Shown here piece after piece: positions 1 through 5,438 of a DNA stretch of 9,724 nucleotides. The number at the start of each line of letters is the position of its first letter. Position 1 is the first letter of the stretch. The notes beneath the pieces were generated by a model that saw only the letters and a list, made by a program, of their open reading frames with translations, had not been told where the DNA came from and did no database searches. Source of the DNA: Methanosarcinales archaeon (GTDB taxonomy: Archaea > Halobacteriota > Methanosarcinia > Methanosarcinales > EX4572-44); assembly GCA_004212095.1 (NCBI GenBank), contig RXIJ01000067.1, forward strand, positions 1-9,724, read 5' to 3'. The position numbers and the translations under genes were made by a program.

Positions 1-36
1 GTGATGCCATAATGATATTACTCGATTTCTTCGCAA

Positions 37-57
37 CTCGATTGCTCTGCAATCGAG
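37..57. other. Perfect 9-bp hairpin in the top6A leader
   Basis: ctcgattgc at 37-45 and gcaatcgag at 49-57 are perfect inverted repeats with a 3-nt loop (tct). A near copy of the left arm (ctcgatttc) lies at 21-29. There is no T-tract immediately after the stem, so it does not look like a terminator of an upstream gene. It lies inside the 87-bp segment bounded by the 16-bp direct repeats and may be a structural part of that element. Confidence 0.55.
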
Positions 58-70
58 AGTCAAAAGTTCC

Positions 71-101
71 CAGTTATTTTCTGCATAACGAAGTTGTGCA
101 G
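71..101 (+). repeat. Dispersed upstream module, copy 1 (before top6A)
   Basis: The sequence reads cagttattttctgcataacg followed by aagttgtgcag. Nearly the same string, in the same sense relative to the downstream gene, occurs on the minus strand upstream of aroE (complement of about 4588-4619). The shared parts are gttattttct and cgaagttgtg(c/t)ag. It ends 14 nt before the top6A ATG. It is non-coding as far as can be seen; whether it is a mobile repeat, a regulatory site or a small RNA is unknown. Confidence 0.6.
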
Positions 102-114
102 TGGTGATGCCATA

Positions 115-1203
115 ATGATTGTTACAAACATCCAGTCAATAGCAAGCTTAAAACAGCTAATCCAGATAATCTATGAACAAATAGACGAGGGCAACATACC
201 GCATCTAGAGCTTCCAACACGTACAAAGAACAACATCGAAATAAGCGAGAATGATGTGTGGATATATGGCGGCGGTAGGAGTATAAGGAGTGCAAAGACT
301 ACCAAAGGTGCATACCAGCTATTAAAAACAACACACATCTGCGACCTTCTCATCAACGATCACCTGAGTAACAATAAAAGCTCAACCTTAAGAGAAATTT
401 ACTACATATCTGAGAACTGGGATATAGCTAAATTTAAGGAGCAGCCGGAAAGTGATCGGCTCATAGAAGACCTTGAAATCATAACCGGACTCCAACGAGA
501 AGATTTTCATGTGCGTCCGGAAGAAAATGGTGCTACCATCTTTGGGCCACTGCGAATCAGGGAAACTACAAAACGGGGAGAGCGGATTATTCACTGCCAG
601 GAAGATGTTGGAGAGGCAGGATACCAGATACCATACAACGTCGAGAACATCGAATTTCTCGAGCACGATGCACAAATCATCATCGCAATCGAGACCGGGG
701 GCATGCAGGATCGATTAATCGAGAACGGCTTCGACGAAAAATACCACGCATTGCTCATCCATTTAAAAGGGCAGCCAGCCAGAAGCACCCGCAGATTAAT
801 CAAACGATTAAACGAAGAACTCAACATCCCGGTTGCCGTATTCACAGACGCGGACCCGTGGAGCTACCGCATTTATGCAAGCGTAGCTTACGGGGCAATA
901 AAAACCGCACATTTGAGCGAGTTCATGGCAGCACCAAAAGCAAAATTCCTTGGAGTACAGCCAAGCGATATTATTGACTATGACTTATCTACAGACAAAC
1001 TTACTGATCAGGATATGAAAGCACTGCACAACGAACTAACAGATCCACGCTTTGATACTGACTACTGGAAAAACCAGATTAACCTTCAAATCGAACTTGG
1101 AAAAAAAGCAGAGCAGCAAGCATTTGCAGGAAAAGGACTTGACTATGTGACAGATACTTACCTGCCAACACGGCTTGGCGAAATGGGAATGATAAAACAA
1201 TAA
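115..1203 (+). CDS. top6A: DNA topoisomerase VI subunit A
   Basis: This is the catalytic, DNA-cleaving subunit of the archaeal type IIB topoisomerase; it works as a heterotetramer with the ATPase subunit Top6B to relax and decatenate DNA. In 362 residues, typical for the family, the winged-helix/CAP part carries STLREIYYISENW with the tyrosine pair at about 96-97 that includes the cleaving tyrosine. The Toprim domain shows IAIETGGM (Glu about 193) and TDADPWSYRIYASVAYG (Asp 245 and 247), the metal-binding acidic residues. The C-terminus is complete. I chose ATG 115; an in-frame TTG at 94 lies inside repeat DNA and would add seven unlikely residues. Family members usually have TDGDPW, so Ala replaces Gly here. 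top6B commonly lies just upstream in archaea but is not in the window. Recombinase debris follows the stop codon directly. Confidence 0.96.
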   Translation: MIVTNIQSIASLKQLIQIIYEQIDEGNIPHLELPTRTKNNIEISENDVWIYGGGRSIRSAKTTKGAYQLLKTTHICDLLINDHLSNNKSSTLREIYYISENWDIAKFKEQPESDRLIEDLEIITGLQREDFHVRPEENGATIFGPLRIRETTKRGERIIHCQEDVGEAGYQIPYNVENIEFLEHDAQIIIAIETGGMQDRLIENGFDEKYHALLIHLKGQPARSTRRLIKRLNEELNIPVAVFTDADPWSYRIYASVAYGAIKTAHLSEFMAAPKAKFLGVQPSDIIDYDLSTDKLTDQDMKALHNELTDPRFDTDYWKNQINLQIELGKKAEQQAFAGKGLDYVTDTYLPTRLGEMGMIKQ

Positions 1204-1427
1204 AAGAAGTTAGTGTTCGCTCGATAAGGCATAGCTTCGTTACTCACCTCTTAGAAAGCGGAGTATATTTAAGATATATTCAAGCGCTTTTAGGGCATAA
1301 TAGCAGTAAAACGACGGAGATATACACACATATAAGCAATAAAGATTTGAGTAAGATAAAAAGCCCGTTGGATTTAATAATGAAGAATCGTTTATTGAAA
1401 AATGAGGTTGAAGGATATGAAGATTAG
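1203..1427 (+). pseudogene. C-terminal fragment of a tyrosine recombinase (integrase)
   Basis: This reading frame has no start of its own and begins at the top6A stop. It encodes about 70 residues matching the C-terminal end of the XerC/D-like phage integrase catalytic domain: SIRHSFVTHLLESGV (the R of the HxxR motif), then IQALLGHNSSKTTEIYTHIS, with the conserved LGH histidine and the nucleophilic tyrosine in EIYTH, and a tail ending in EGYED before TAG at 1425-1427. The N-terminal domains and the first catalytic Arg and Lys are absent. The first His of HxxR appears as Arg (cgc at 1218-1220; cac would be His). It is a dead remnant of an integrated element whose left part has been lost. Confidence 0.85.
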
Positions 1428-1650
1428 CAGTCAGCTAAAGGGAGGTATATACGAAGTAAGTTTCAGATATAACTCCAAAATGGAAGGATATACGACACTG
1501 ATGTCGGATATACCGGAGTTAGATGCAATAAGCTCATGATTATTTTAATATTTCAAAGGTGGCTGCTTTGAGTAATAAAGAACAATTTAATGCATTAAAT
1601 AAAGAAGCTCAATTTACTTGTGAAATACTTTGCACAGGGGTTAAACAAAT
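1417..1650 (+). pseudogene. Frameshifted, IS-truncated gene of unknown function
   Basis: ATG 1417 overlaps the integrase stop by 11 nt. A 40-codon frame (MKISSQLKGGIYEVSFRYNS... ending DAISS) closes at TGA 1537-1539. The +1 frame then continues with protein-like sequence (AHDYFNISKVAALSNKEQFN..., CEILCTGVKQ) from 1532 until it meets the IS630 terminus at 1651. I read this as one gene with a single-base frameshift near 1530, cut off by the transposon. The end of the gene is not found on the far side of the element, so a deletion followed. I do not recognise the family with confidence. Its overlap with the integrase suggests the two once belonged to the same mobile element. Confidence 0.5.
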
Positions 1651-2365
1651 TATAGTCAAACACCTAACATTCAGGATTTCTGAATGTGTGGCGCAAATTT
1701 ATTAATCCATGATTTAGCGTAACTTAATTTCTTTGGATATTCAAAGAATATCTTTGATATTACACGCTTCAATACATCCAAGTTTTTTATGAACGTTTTT
1801 GAAATCTCCCTCTTTACATCTTTCCGGATCTATTCAATTGGATTCTAGATCCGGAGAATATGAGGGAAGGTACTTGTGAGAACTAAAGTTATCCGGTATT
1901 GCGATAATCCTTCCTTTCGGGTTTGCCTTTTGGGTTTGCCTTTCGACCGTTTTAAGAAACATCGGATATCCTCCTTTTTTGAACGCTTACGAAAACAATA
2001 ACTAATCGTCCATTTATTGGATAAAAACCAAAGGTATTTGCCCTAAGTTTACTGGTATTTTTATAGATGACCGTTAATCCTGTTATGTCTTTATCAGTTA
2101 CTTCTACCAATCTTTTTTTAAAATACCCTCAGCATCTTTTGGTATTATACCATCATATCCTTCTTCATTCCAATCGTTCTTGCCAAATATAACCTGTGTT
2201 CTTGCTGACACCAACAAAATCCGAAGCCACTTCAACATATCTATGCTTGATAAAATATAGCCTCTTCAACACCGTTGTATCCTTCTCAAGATGTTTGATG
2301 CGGTTAGACAAATCTTGAACCGTCAGATGTCTCTTTAAATCTTAAATGTTTAGTTCGTGACTATA
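1651..2365 (-). mobile_element. Decayed IS630-family element
   Basis: This remnant of about 715 bp is bounded by imperfect terminal inverted repeats. The left end reads TATAGTCAAACACCTAAC from 1651; the right end, read inward on the minus strand from 2365, is TATAGTCACGAACTAAAC. The two match at 18 of 25 positions, and an 11-bp core (aattatagtca at 1648-1658, complement at 2358-2368) is perfect. Both ends carry the TA dinucleotide expected of IS630/Tc1-type target sites. Full-length members are roughly 1.1 kb, so several hundred bp have been lost internally. Inside is a broken transposase on the minus strand. The element sits between a truncated gene and the 3' end of tyrA. Confidence 0.8.
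1671..2346 (-). pseudogene. IS630-family transposase, multiply disrupted
   Basis: Read on the minus strand, the pieces follow the IS630 transposase order. An N-terminal helix-turn-helix part (HLTVQDLSNRIKHLEKD, VLKRLYFIKHRY, GVSKNTGYIW) breaks by a one-base frameshift near 2189-2192, then WNEEGYDGIIPK continues. A large deletion removes the linker before a DAEGILK segment, with another frameshift in a 7-A run near 2113. The DDE core follows with GFYPINGRLVIVFVSVQKKE, IIAIPDNFSSH (second Asp in PDN), a small deletion, SPDL, a frameshift, then NPIE (the Glu) and an in-frame TAG. The C-terminus KDVKREISKTFIKNL to FAPHIQKS is intact up to the stop at 1671-1673. A 12-bp string repeated with a 13-bp period (1919-1943) adds damage. 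The first catalytic Asp is not visible. Inactive. Confidence 0.88.
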
Positions 2366-2393
2366 ATTCAATTCCATCAATGAGATTTCTCTA

Positions 2394-3695
2394 TTAACGC
2401 AGTGTGCATCCTATGCCTTCCAAAAGCTCTGTAATCTGCTGCATAGTTTGCCGATGTTTTTCTGCAATCATCATCATTCGATAGGTAATACCCTGCTTGT
2501 CCTTGTGCAGGTAGGTGTCAATAATCTCTATATTGTTTATTATATCCGGGAAGAACTGCTGTATTACCTGCCTGATGGTGTCAGGGTTTGATCCTTCCGG
2601 AACGTAAACTGAAATGTCCTTTGTAACGTGAGACGTGTTCTCTTTTTTCCATTGCAAGTATTCTTCGTCTCTTAGAAGTTTTATGTTTTCAATTTTCAAG
2701 GTAGTTCTTTTCTTGTTTTTTTGAAGTGTTATGGTAAGTGGTGTTACCCCTGCAAGAGTACCTGTGTGGATCTTATTTGTGTAAAGATGCTCGACAGCAC
2801 AGTGTATTCCAGTTCGTTGAATGAGTGTTTCATACTCTACTATTTTGTTGTGTATTAGTTTGTCTGAGCGCCTCTGTGCTGATTCGGTGTTCTTGAAATG
2901 CACTGCTGCTAATTTCATTTTTTGCACAAATCCTTCGACATCGCCTTTTTTTATAAGGTATGATAGCTGTTTGCATTGTGTGATATATATGTCATGCATA
3001 TCATTTACCTGTGGATTTGTTTGTATCATGGCATAAAGGTAAGGGTTTTGTGCAAGTATGCGCCCTACAAAATCAAGCATAATCTCATACACCGGGCTCA
3101 TAAATCTTCTGGATTTTACAACGTCAAAATTAATGGCTTCCAGCGTTGTGCCGATAGAAATATAAGCAAAGTGAGTAAGTCCCTGTACCACGCGCATGAT
3201 TTCATCATGTTCTCTTGGGGTTATGATTTCAATGTGAGCTCCACTGTCAGCATATATTTTTTTAACCAGCGGCAGCCAGTTTTTGCAGCGTACGGTTGGT
3301 GTAAGTATCACGGTTTGTCCACGAATATCTGAAATACCTGGACCAAACATCGGGTGAGTGCCAAGAAATTCAACATCCTTTGGAGTATATTTTTCCATCG
3401 CTGCAACAGCTTCCATTTTTATTGAAGTAACATCCATCAGAAGGCTTCCGGACTTCATTTTTGGCGCAGTCTGTGCAATCATATCCTCTGTTCTGTTAAT
3501 AGGAACTGAAATCATCACTACATCGCTCGTGTGTATGGTTTCATCAAGGGCTTCTGCAAATGGCACATTAAGCTTTTTTGCAATATCAAAACGATGGTTT
3601 TTGCCCCACACATGAACATCGAAACCCCTGCTTTGAAAAAATTTGACGAACCACTGACCTGTGTCACCAGTACCTCCGATGATTAACATTTTCAT
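2394..3695 (-). CDS. tyrA: Prephenate dehydrogenase with archaeal C-terminal extension
   Basis: This enzyme oxidatively decarboxylates prephenate to 4-hydroxyphenylpyruvate in cytoplasmic tyrosine synthesis. Residues 1-30 form the Rossmann nucleotide-binding motif (IIGGTGDTG, positions 5-13). DVVMISVPINRT (58-69) and GTHPMFGPG (112-120, His 114) are typical TyrA motifs, and REHDEIMRVVQGLTHF (161-176) carries the second conserved His. The helical dimerisation part follows to about 290. At 433 residues it is much longer than a bare TyrA: residues about 300-433 form the extension seen in archaeal TyrA proteins of about 440 residues, whose last part (DISVYVPEGSNPDTIRQ... to the end) looks like a ferredoxin-like ligand or regulatory fold. 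After beta 2 the sequence is VHVWGKN, with no acidic residue, which might favour NADP over NAD (inference). It overlaps aroE by 4 bp (ATGA), implying translational coupling. Confidence 0.93.
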   Translation of the reverse strand: MKMLIIGGTGDTGQWFVKFFQSRGFDVHVWGKNHRFDIAKKLNVPFAEALDETIHTSDVVMISVPINRTEDMIAQTAPKMKSGSLLMDVTSIKMEAVAAMEKYTPKDVEFLGTHPMFGPGISDIRGQTVILTPTVRCKNWLPLVKKIYADSGAHIEIITPREHDEIMRVVQGLTHFAYISIGTTLEAINFDVVKSRRFMSPVYEIMLDFVGRILAQNPYLYAMIQTNPQVNDMHDIYITQCKQLSYLIKKGDVEGFVQKMKLAAVHFKNTESAQRRSDKLIHNKIVEYETLIQRTGIHCAVEHLYTNKIHTGTLAGVTPLTITLQKNKKRTTLKIENIKLLRDEEYLQWKKENTSHVTKDISVYVPEGSNPDTIRQVIQQFFPDIINNIEIIDTYLHKDKQGITYRMMMIAEKHRQTMQQITELLEGIGCTLR

Positions 3696-4519
3696 TGTTT
3701 CTCACCAAGTGCAGTGAGCAGTGCTTTGTTCATAACATCAAATGGTTCTGATATGCCAGTCCATATTCTAAACGCTTCAGCACCCTGGTAAATCAACATC
3801 TTTTCACCAGTGATGATTCTTGCACCAGAAGCTTCAGCTTCCTTCAGCAATCTGGTATGCAGAGGAGTGTAGACAATATCAAAAACAACAAGATTCGAGT
3901 GCATCATCTCCTTTTTAACAAGTGTGTTGTTGGTGTCTGGATACATTCCAACCGATGTGGAATTTATAAGAATGTCGGCCTCTGTGATATGCTTTTCAAG
4001 TTCTGTTAAACCGAACCACTGTGCTTTTCCAATTACTGAGACATCCTGTGCAAGTGACTGTGCCTTCTCTTCTGTACGATTTACAATAAGCAGTCTTGCA
4101 CCGGCGAGAGCAAACTGAAACGAGATCGCACGAGAAGCGCCACCAGCACCAAGCAGCAGCACGGTCTTGTCTTTAATAGAGATGCCAGCACTTTCAACTG
4201 CTTTCTTTGCACCAATTCCATCAGTATTATATCCTCTCATACCATTTTTGAAATCCACAGTATTTACAGCGCCAATTTGTCCTGCAATAGGATCCGGTTC
4301 GACAAATTTCAAAGCAGCTTCCTTTAAAGGAATTGTCAGGTTTACCCCACCAAAACCCATTGCCTGTGCACCTGAAAGAGCATTTTCAAGATTCTCTCTC
4401 CTAACTTTGAAAGCATGATAACGTGCCGACAGACCAAGAGCGGATATTGCAGCATTATGTATAACGGGCGAGAGACTGTGAGATATCGGATCTCCAAAAA
4501 CAGCAAACACTTGCTCCAT
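3692..4519 (-). CDS. aroE: Shikimate dehydrogenase (NADP+)
   Basis: AroE reduces 3-dehydroshikimate to shikimate in the common aromatic pathway. The 275 residues are full length. The N-terminal substrate domain shows GDPISHSLSP (9-18, the SxS shikimate-binding serines), NLTIPLKE (60-67, catalytic Lys 66), GAVNT (83-87) and GYNTDG (96-101, catalytic Asp 100). The NADP domain shows LLGAGGASRA (122-131) and NRTEEKA (147-153, the Arg/Thr that select NADP). The C-terminal part has INSTSVGMYP, DIVYTPLHTRLL and YQGAEAF with the conserved Gln at 245. I chose ATG 4519; a TTG at 4522 directly before it would add one residue. No strong Shine-Dalgarno sequence or TATA box is visible upstream, where a repeat block lies instead. 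The stop overlaps the tyrA start, so the two genes form an operon for tyrosine synthesis. Confidence 0.96.
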   Translation of the reverse strand: MEQVFAVFGDPISHSLSPVIHNAAISALGLSARYHAFKVRRENLENALSGAQAMGFGGVNLTIPLKEAALKFVEPDPIAGQIGAVNTVDFKNGMRGYNTDGIGAKKAVESAGISIKDKTVLLLGAGGASRAISFQFALAGARLLIVNRTEEKAQSLAQDVSVIGKAQWFGLTELEKHITEADILINSTSVGMYPDTNNTLVKKEMMHSNLVVFDIVYTPLHTRLLKEAEASGARIITGEKMLIYQGAEAFRIWTGISEPFDVMNKALLTALGEKQ

Positions 4520-4525
4520 CAAGTA

Positions 4526-4619
4526 AACTACACAGTAATAAGAAGTAGAAAAAAGTTTCGTAACTACACAACTTCGATTTCGCAGAACTACACAACTTCG
4601 TGTTTAGAAAATAACAGGT
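4526..4619 (-). repeat. Dispersed upstream module, copy 2, with internal direct repeats (before aroE)
   Basis: The plus-strand 15-mer aactacacaacttcg occurs at 4562-4576 and 4586-4600 (24-bp period), with a shorter aactacaca at 4526-4534. On the minus strand, the sense of aroE, the block starts ctgttattttctaaacacg followed by aagttgtgtag. This matches the module in front of top6A (71-101) across about 30 nt with few differences. It lies 7-100 bp upstream of the aroE ATG and has no coding sense on the minus strand. It could be a regulatory site, a non-autonomous mobile repeat or part of a small RNA. Confidence 0.65.
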
Positions 4620-4625
4620 AGGTTT

Positions 4626-4771
4626 TATAATCACAAACCTAATATTTATAACTTATGTTTCTCATCAATAAATTTTTCAATCCACCCCTTTGCAAAGCTA
4701 ATCTGTGATAAATATTTTTGAAACTTATCACTGATTATCTATTTCATGTGATTTAAATCTACAATAAAATC
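4626..4771 (-). pseudogene. Second IS630 scrap: terminus plus transposase C-terminus
   Basis: On the minus strand, 42 codons from about 4771 to TAA at 4646-4648 read DFIVDLNHMK, a TAG, then IISDKFQKYLSQ and SFAKGWIEKF. This aligns without gaps to the C-terminal end of the first IS630 transposase in this window (FIKNLDVLKRVISK..., SYAKSWINKF). About 20 nt past the stop, 4626-4643 reads TATAATCACAAACCTAAT, which matches 14 of 18 bases of the left terminus of the first element (1651-1668). So both the end of the gene and the outer end of a related element survive. The rest is missing; at about 4770 the sequence switches to a different transposase. A 7-bp inverted repeat (taggttt 4619-4625, aaaccta 4635-4641) overlaps the terminus. 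Confidence 0.75.
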
Positions 4772-5283
4772 GCTGTGAGACCGCATTCTTTTTCAGGCTC
4801 ACTTCAAATCCATTATCTTCAACTGTCCAATTAATGTATCGAGCACTTTTCTTAGCAGTCTCCTTAAAAACGGCTGCAGGACACATCCAGGATCTAAGTT
4901 GTATCGATTGAAGACGTTCTACAACACCATACAACCTTTTAAAAAAGGATTTTCTCTCTTGTTGCTCACGTTTTTGGTCATAATAAGCATAACCTTTCAT
5001 ATTCAGTTCGCCAATATCAATTGTTACTGGCATAACAAATAAAGGTTCGTCCTGATGTATCTCAAGATTGTTAGGATTGTAGATGGAAGCATGAATCTCC
5101 GACATTGCTTCTTTTACACTTTTTAGTGTGGACGAAGTAGGAATTATGAATGAAAGTTCACTGGATACCATTTCCACCATATTTGCCGTTGAAAAGAATT
5201 CCTTATCCATAATCATAGTAAAGAGTTATCTCGTAGAGGTATTCATGGCCTTTAATATTCTTGATACGTGTAAATGGTTTCAT
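4770..5283 (-). pseudogene. IS4-superfamily (IS1634-like) transposase, internally deleted and truncated
   Basis: ATG 5283 opens a 26-codon frame (MKPFTRIKNIKGHEYLYEIT...) that resembles the N-terminus of IS4/IS1634-type transposases and stops at 5203-5205. The DNA then continues in another frame from about 5216 with MDKEFF, a fit to the second catalytic Asp region. PLFVMPVTIDIGELNMKGYAYY (residues 59-79 of that frame), then YYDQKREQQERK, LRSWMCPAAVF, YINWTVEDNGFEVSLKKNAVSQR complete the middle part. Roughly the first half of the DDE domain between these two segments is deleted, and the final Glu part is absent. After KNAVSQR (about 4770) the open frame runs to 4728 only by reading IS630 DNA in the wrong frame. 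The apparent 162-residue protein at 4728-5216 is therefore a chimera of two dead transposases. Confidence 0.82.
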
Positions 5284-5307
5284 TGTGCATAACTATTAGG
5301 CACAATG
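5281..5307. other. 8-bp inverted repeat over the IS4-type pseudogene start
   Basis: cattgtgc (5281-5288) and gcacaatg (5300-5307) form a perfect inverted repeat with an 11-nt loop. The left arm contains the complement of the pseudogene start codon. It may be part of the former element's leader or just a chance palindrome. In the rest of 5308-5438 I see only a small tandem tatgcag/tatgcag (5388-5401) and a plus-strand T-run (about 5430-5437) before the tgtA stop; no gene is supported there. Confidence 0.4.
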
Positions 5308-5438
5308 CAATATATACTTTTCAATAGGAAGAAGTGCAAATATGGTAAAATAATAAGAATTATGCCTAAATTATTGGAAACTCAGGATATGCAGTATGCA
5401 GTGCCTGCAATTCAAATCACAGAGAGGGCCAAATTTTT

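Larger units (their letters stand above)
1..119. repeat. 16-bp direct repeat flanking an 87-bp insert at the start of top6A
   Basis: The 16-mer gtgatgccataatgat occurs at 1-16 and again, identical, at 104-119. The second copy contains the probable ATG of top6A (115). The 87 bp between them (17-103) hold a hairpin and a repeat module that is also found upstream of aroE. This could be the target-site duplication of a small inserted element, or one period of a 103-bp tandem repeat. The first copy starts exactly at the window edge, so the repeat may extend further left and the two cases cannot be told apart here. Confidence 0.75.

Noticed and set aside
37..57. Hairpin as a terminator
   Set aside because: No T-run follows the stem, and archaeal termination relies mainly on T-tracts rather than hairpins.
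94..114. TTG at 94 as the top6A start
   Set aside because: It lies within the dispersed repeat and adds MCSGDAI, which does not resemble the family; ATG 115 fits better.
2821..3615. Plus-strand frames within tyrA
   Set aside because: They are antisense shadows of a well-supported gene and have no recognisable domains.
4562..4600. CRISPR-like direct repeats
   Set aside because: There are only two exact 15-bp copies with a 9-bp gap, far too short for repeats and spacers, and no cas genes.
4415..4621. 68-residue plus-strand frame containing a repeated NYTTS motif
   Set aside because: It is antisense to aroE and then translates the 24-bp DNA repeat; the protein repeat is a by-product.
4728..5216. 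162-residue hypothetical protein
   Set aside because: It is a piece of an IS4-type transposase read past a junction into IS630 DNA; treated as a pseudogene.
5386..5437. Possible tRNA 3' half (ttcaaat loop, agggcca end, followed by a T-run)
   Set aside because: The bases flanking ttcaaat do not pair as a T-stem, and no matching ggccct acceptor strand or anticodon arm is found upstream.
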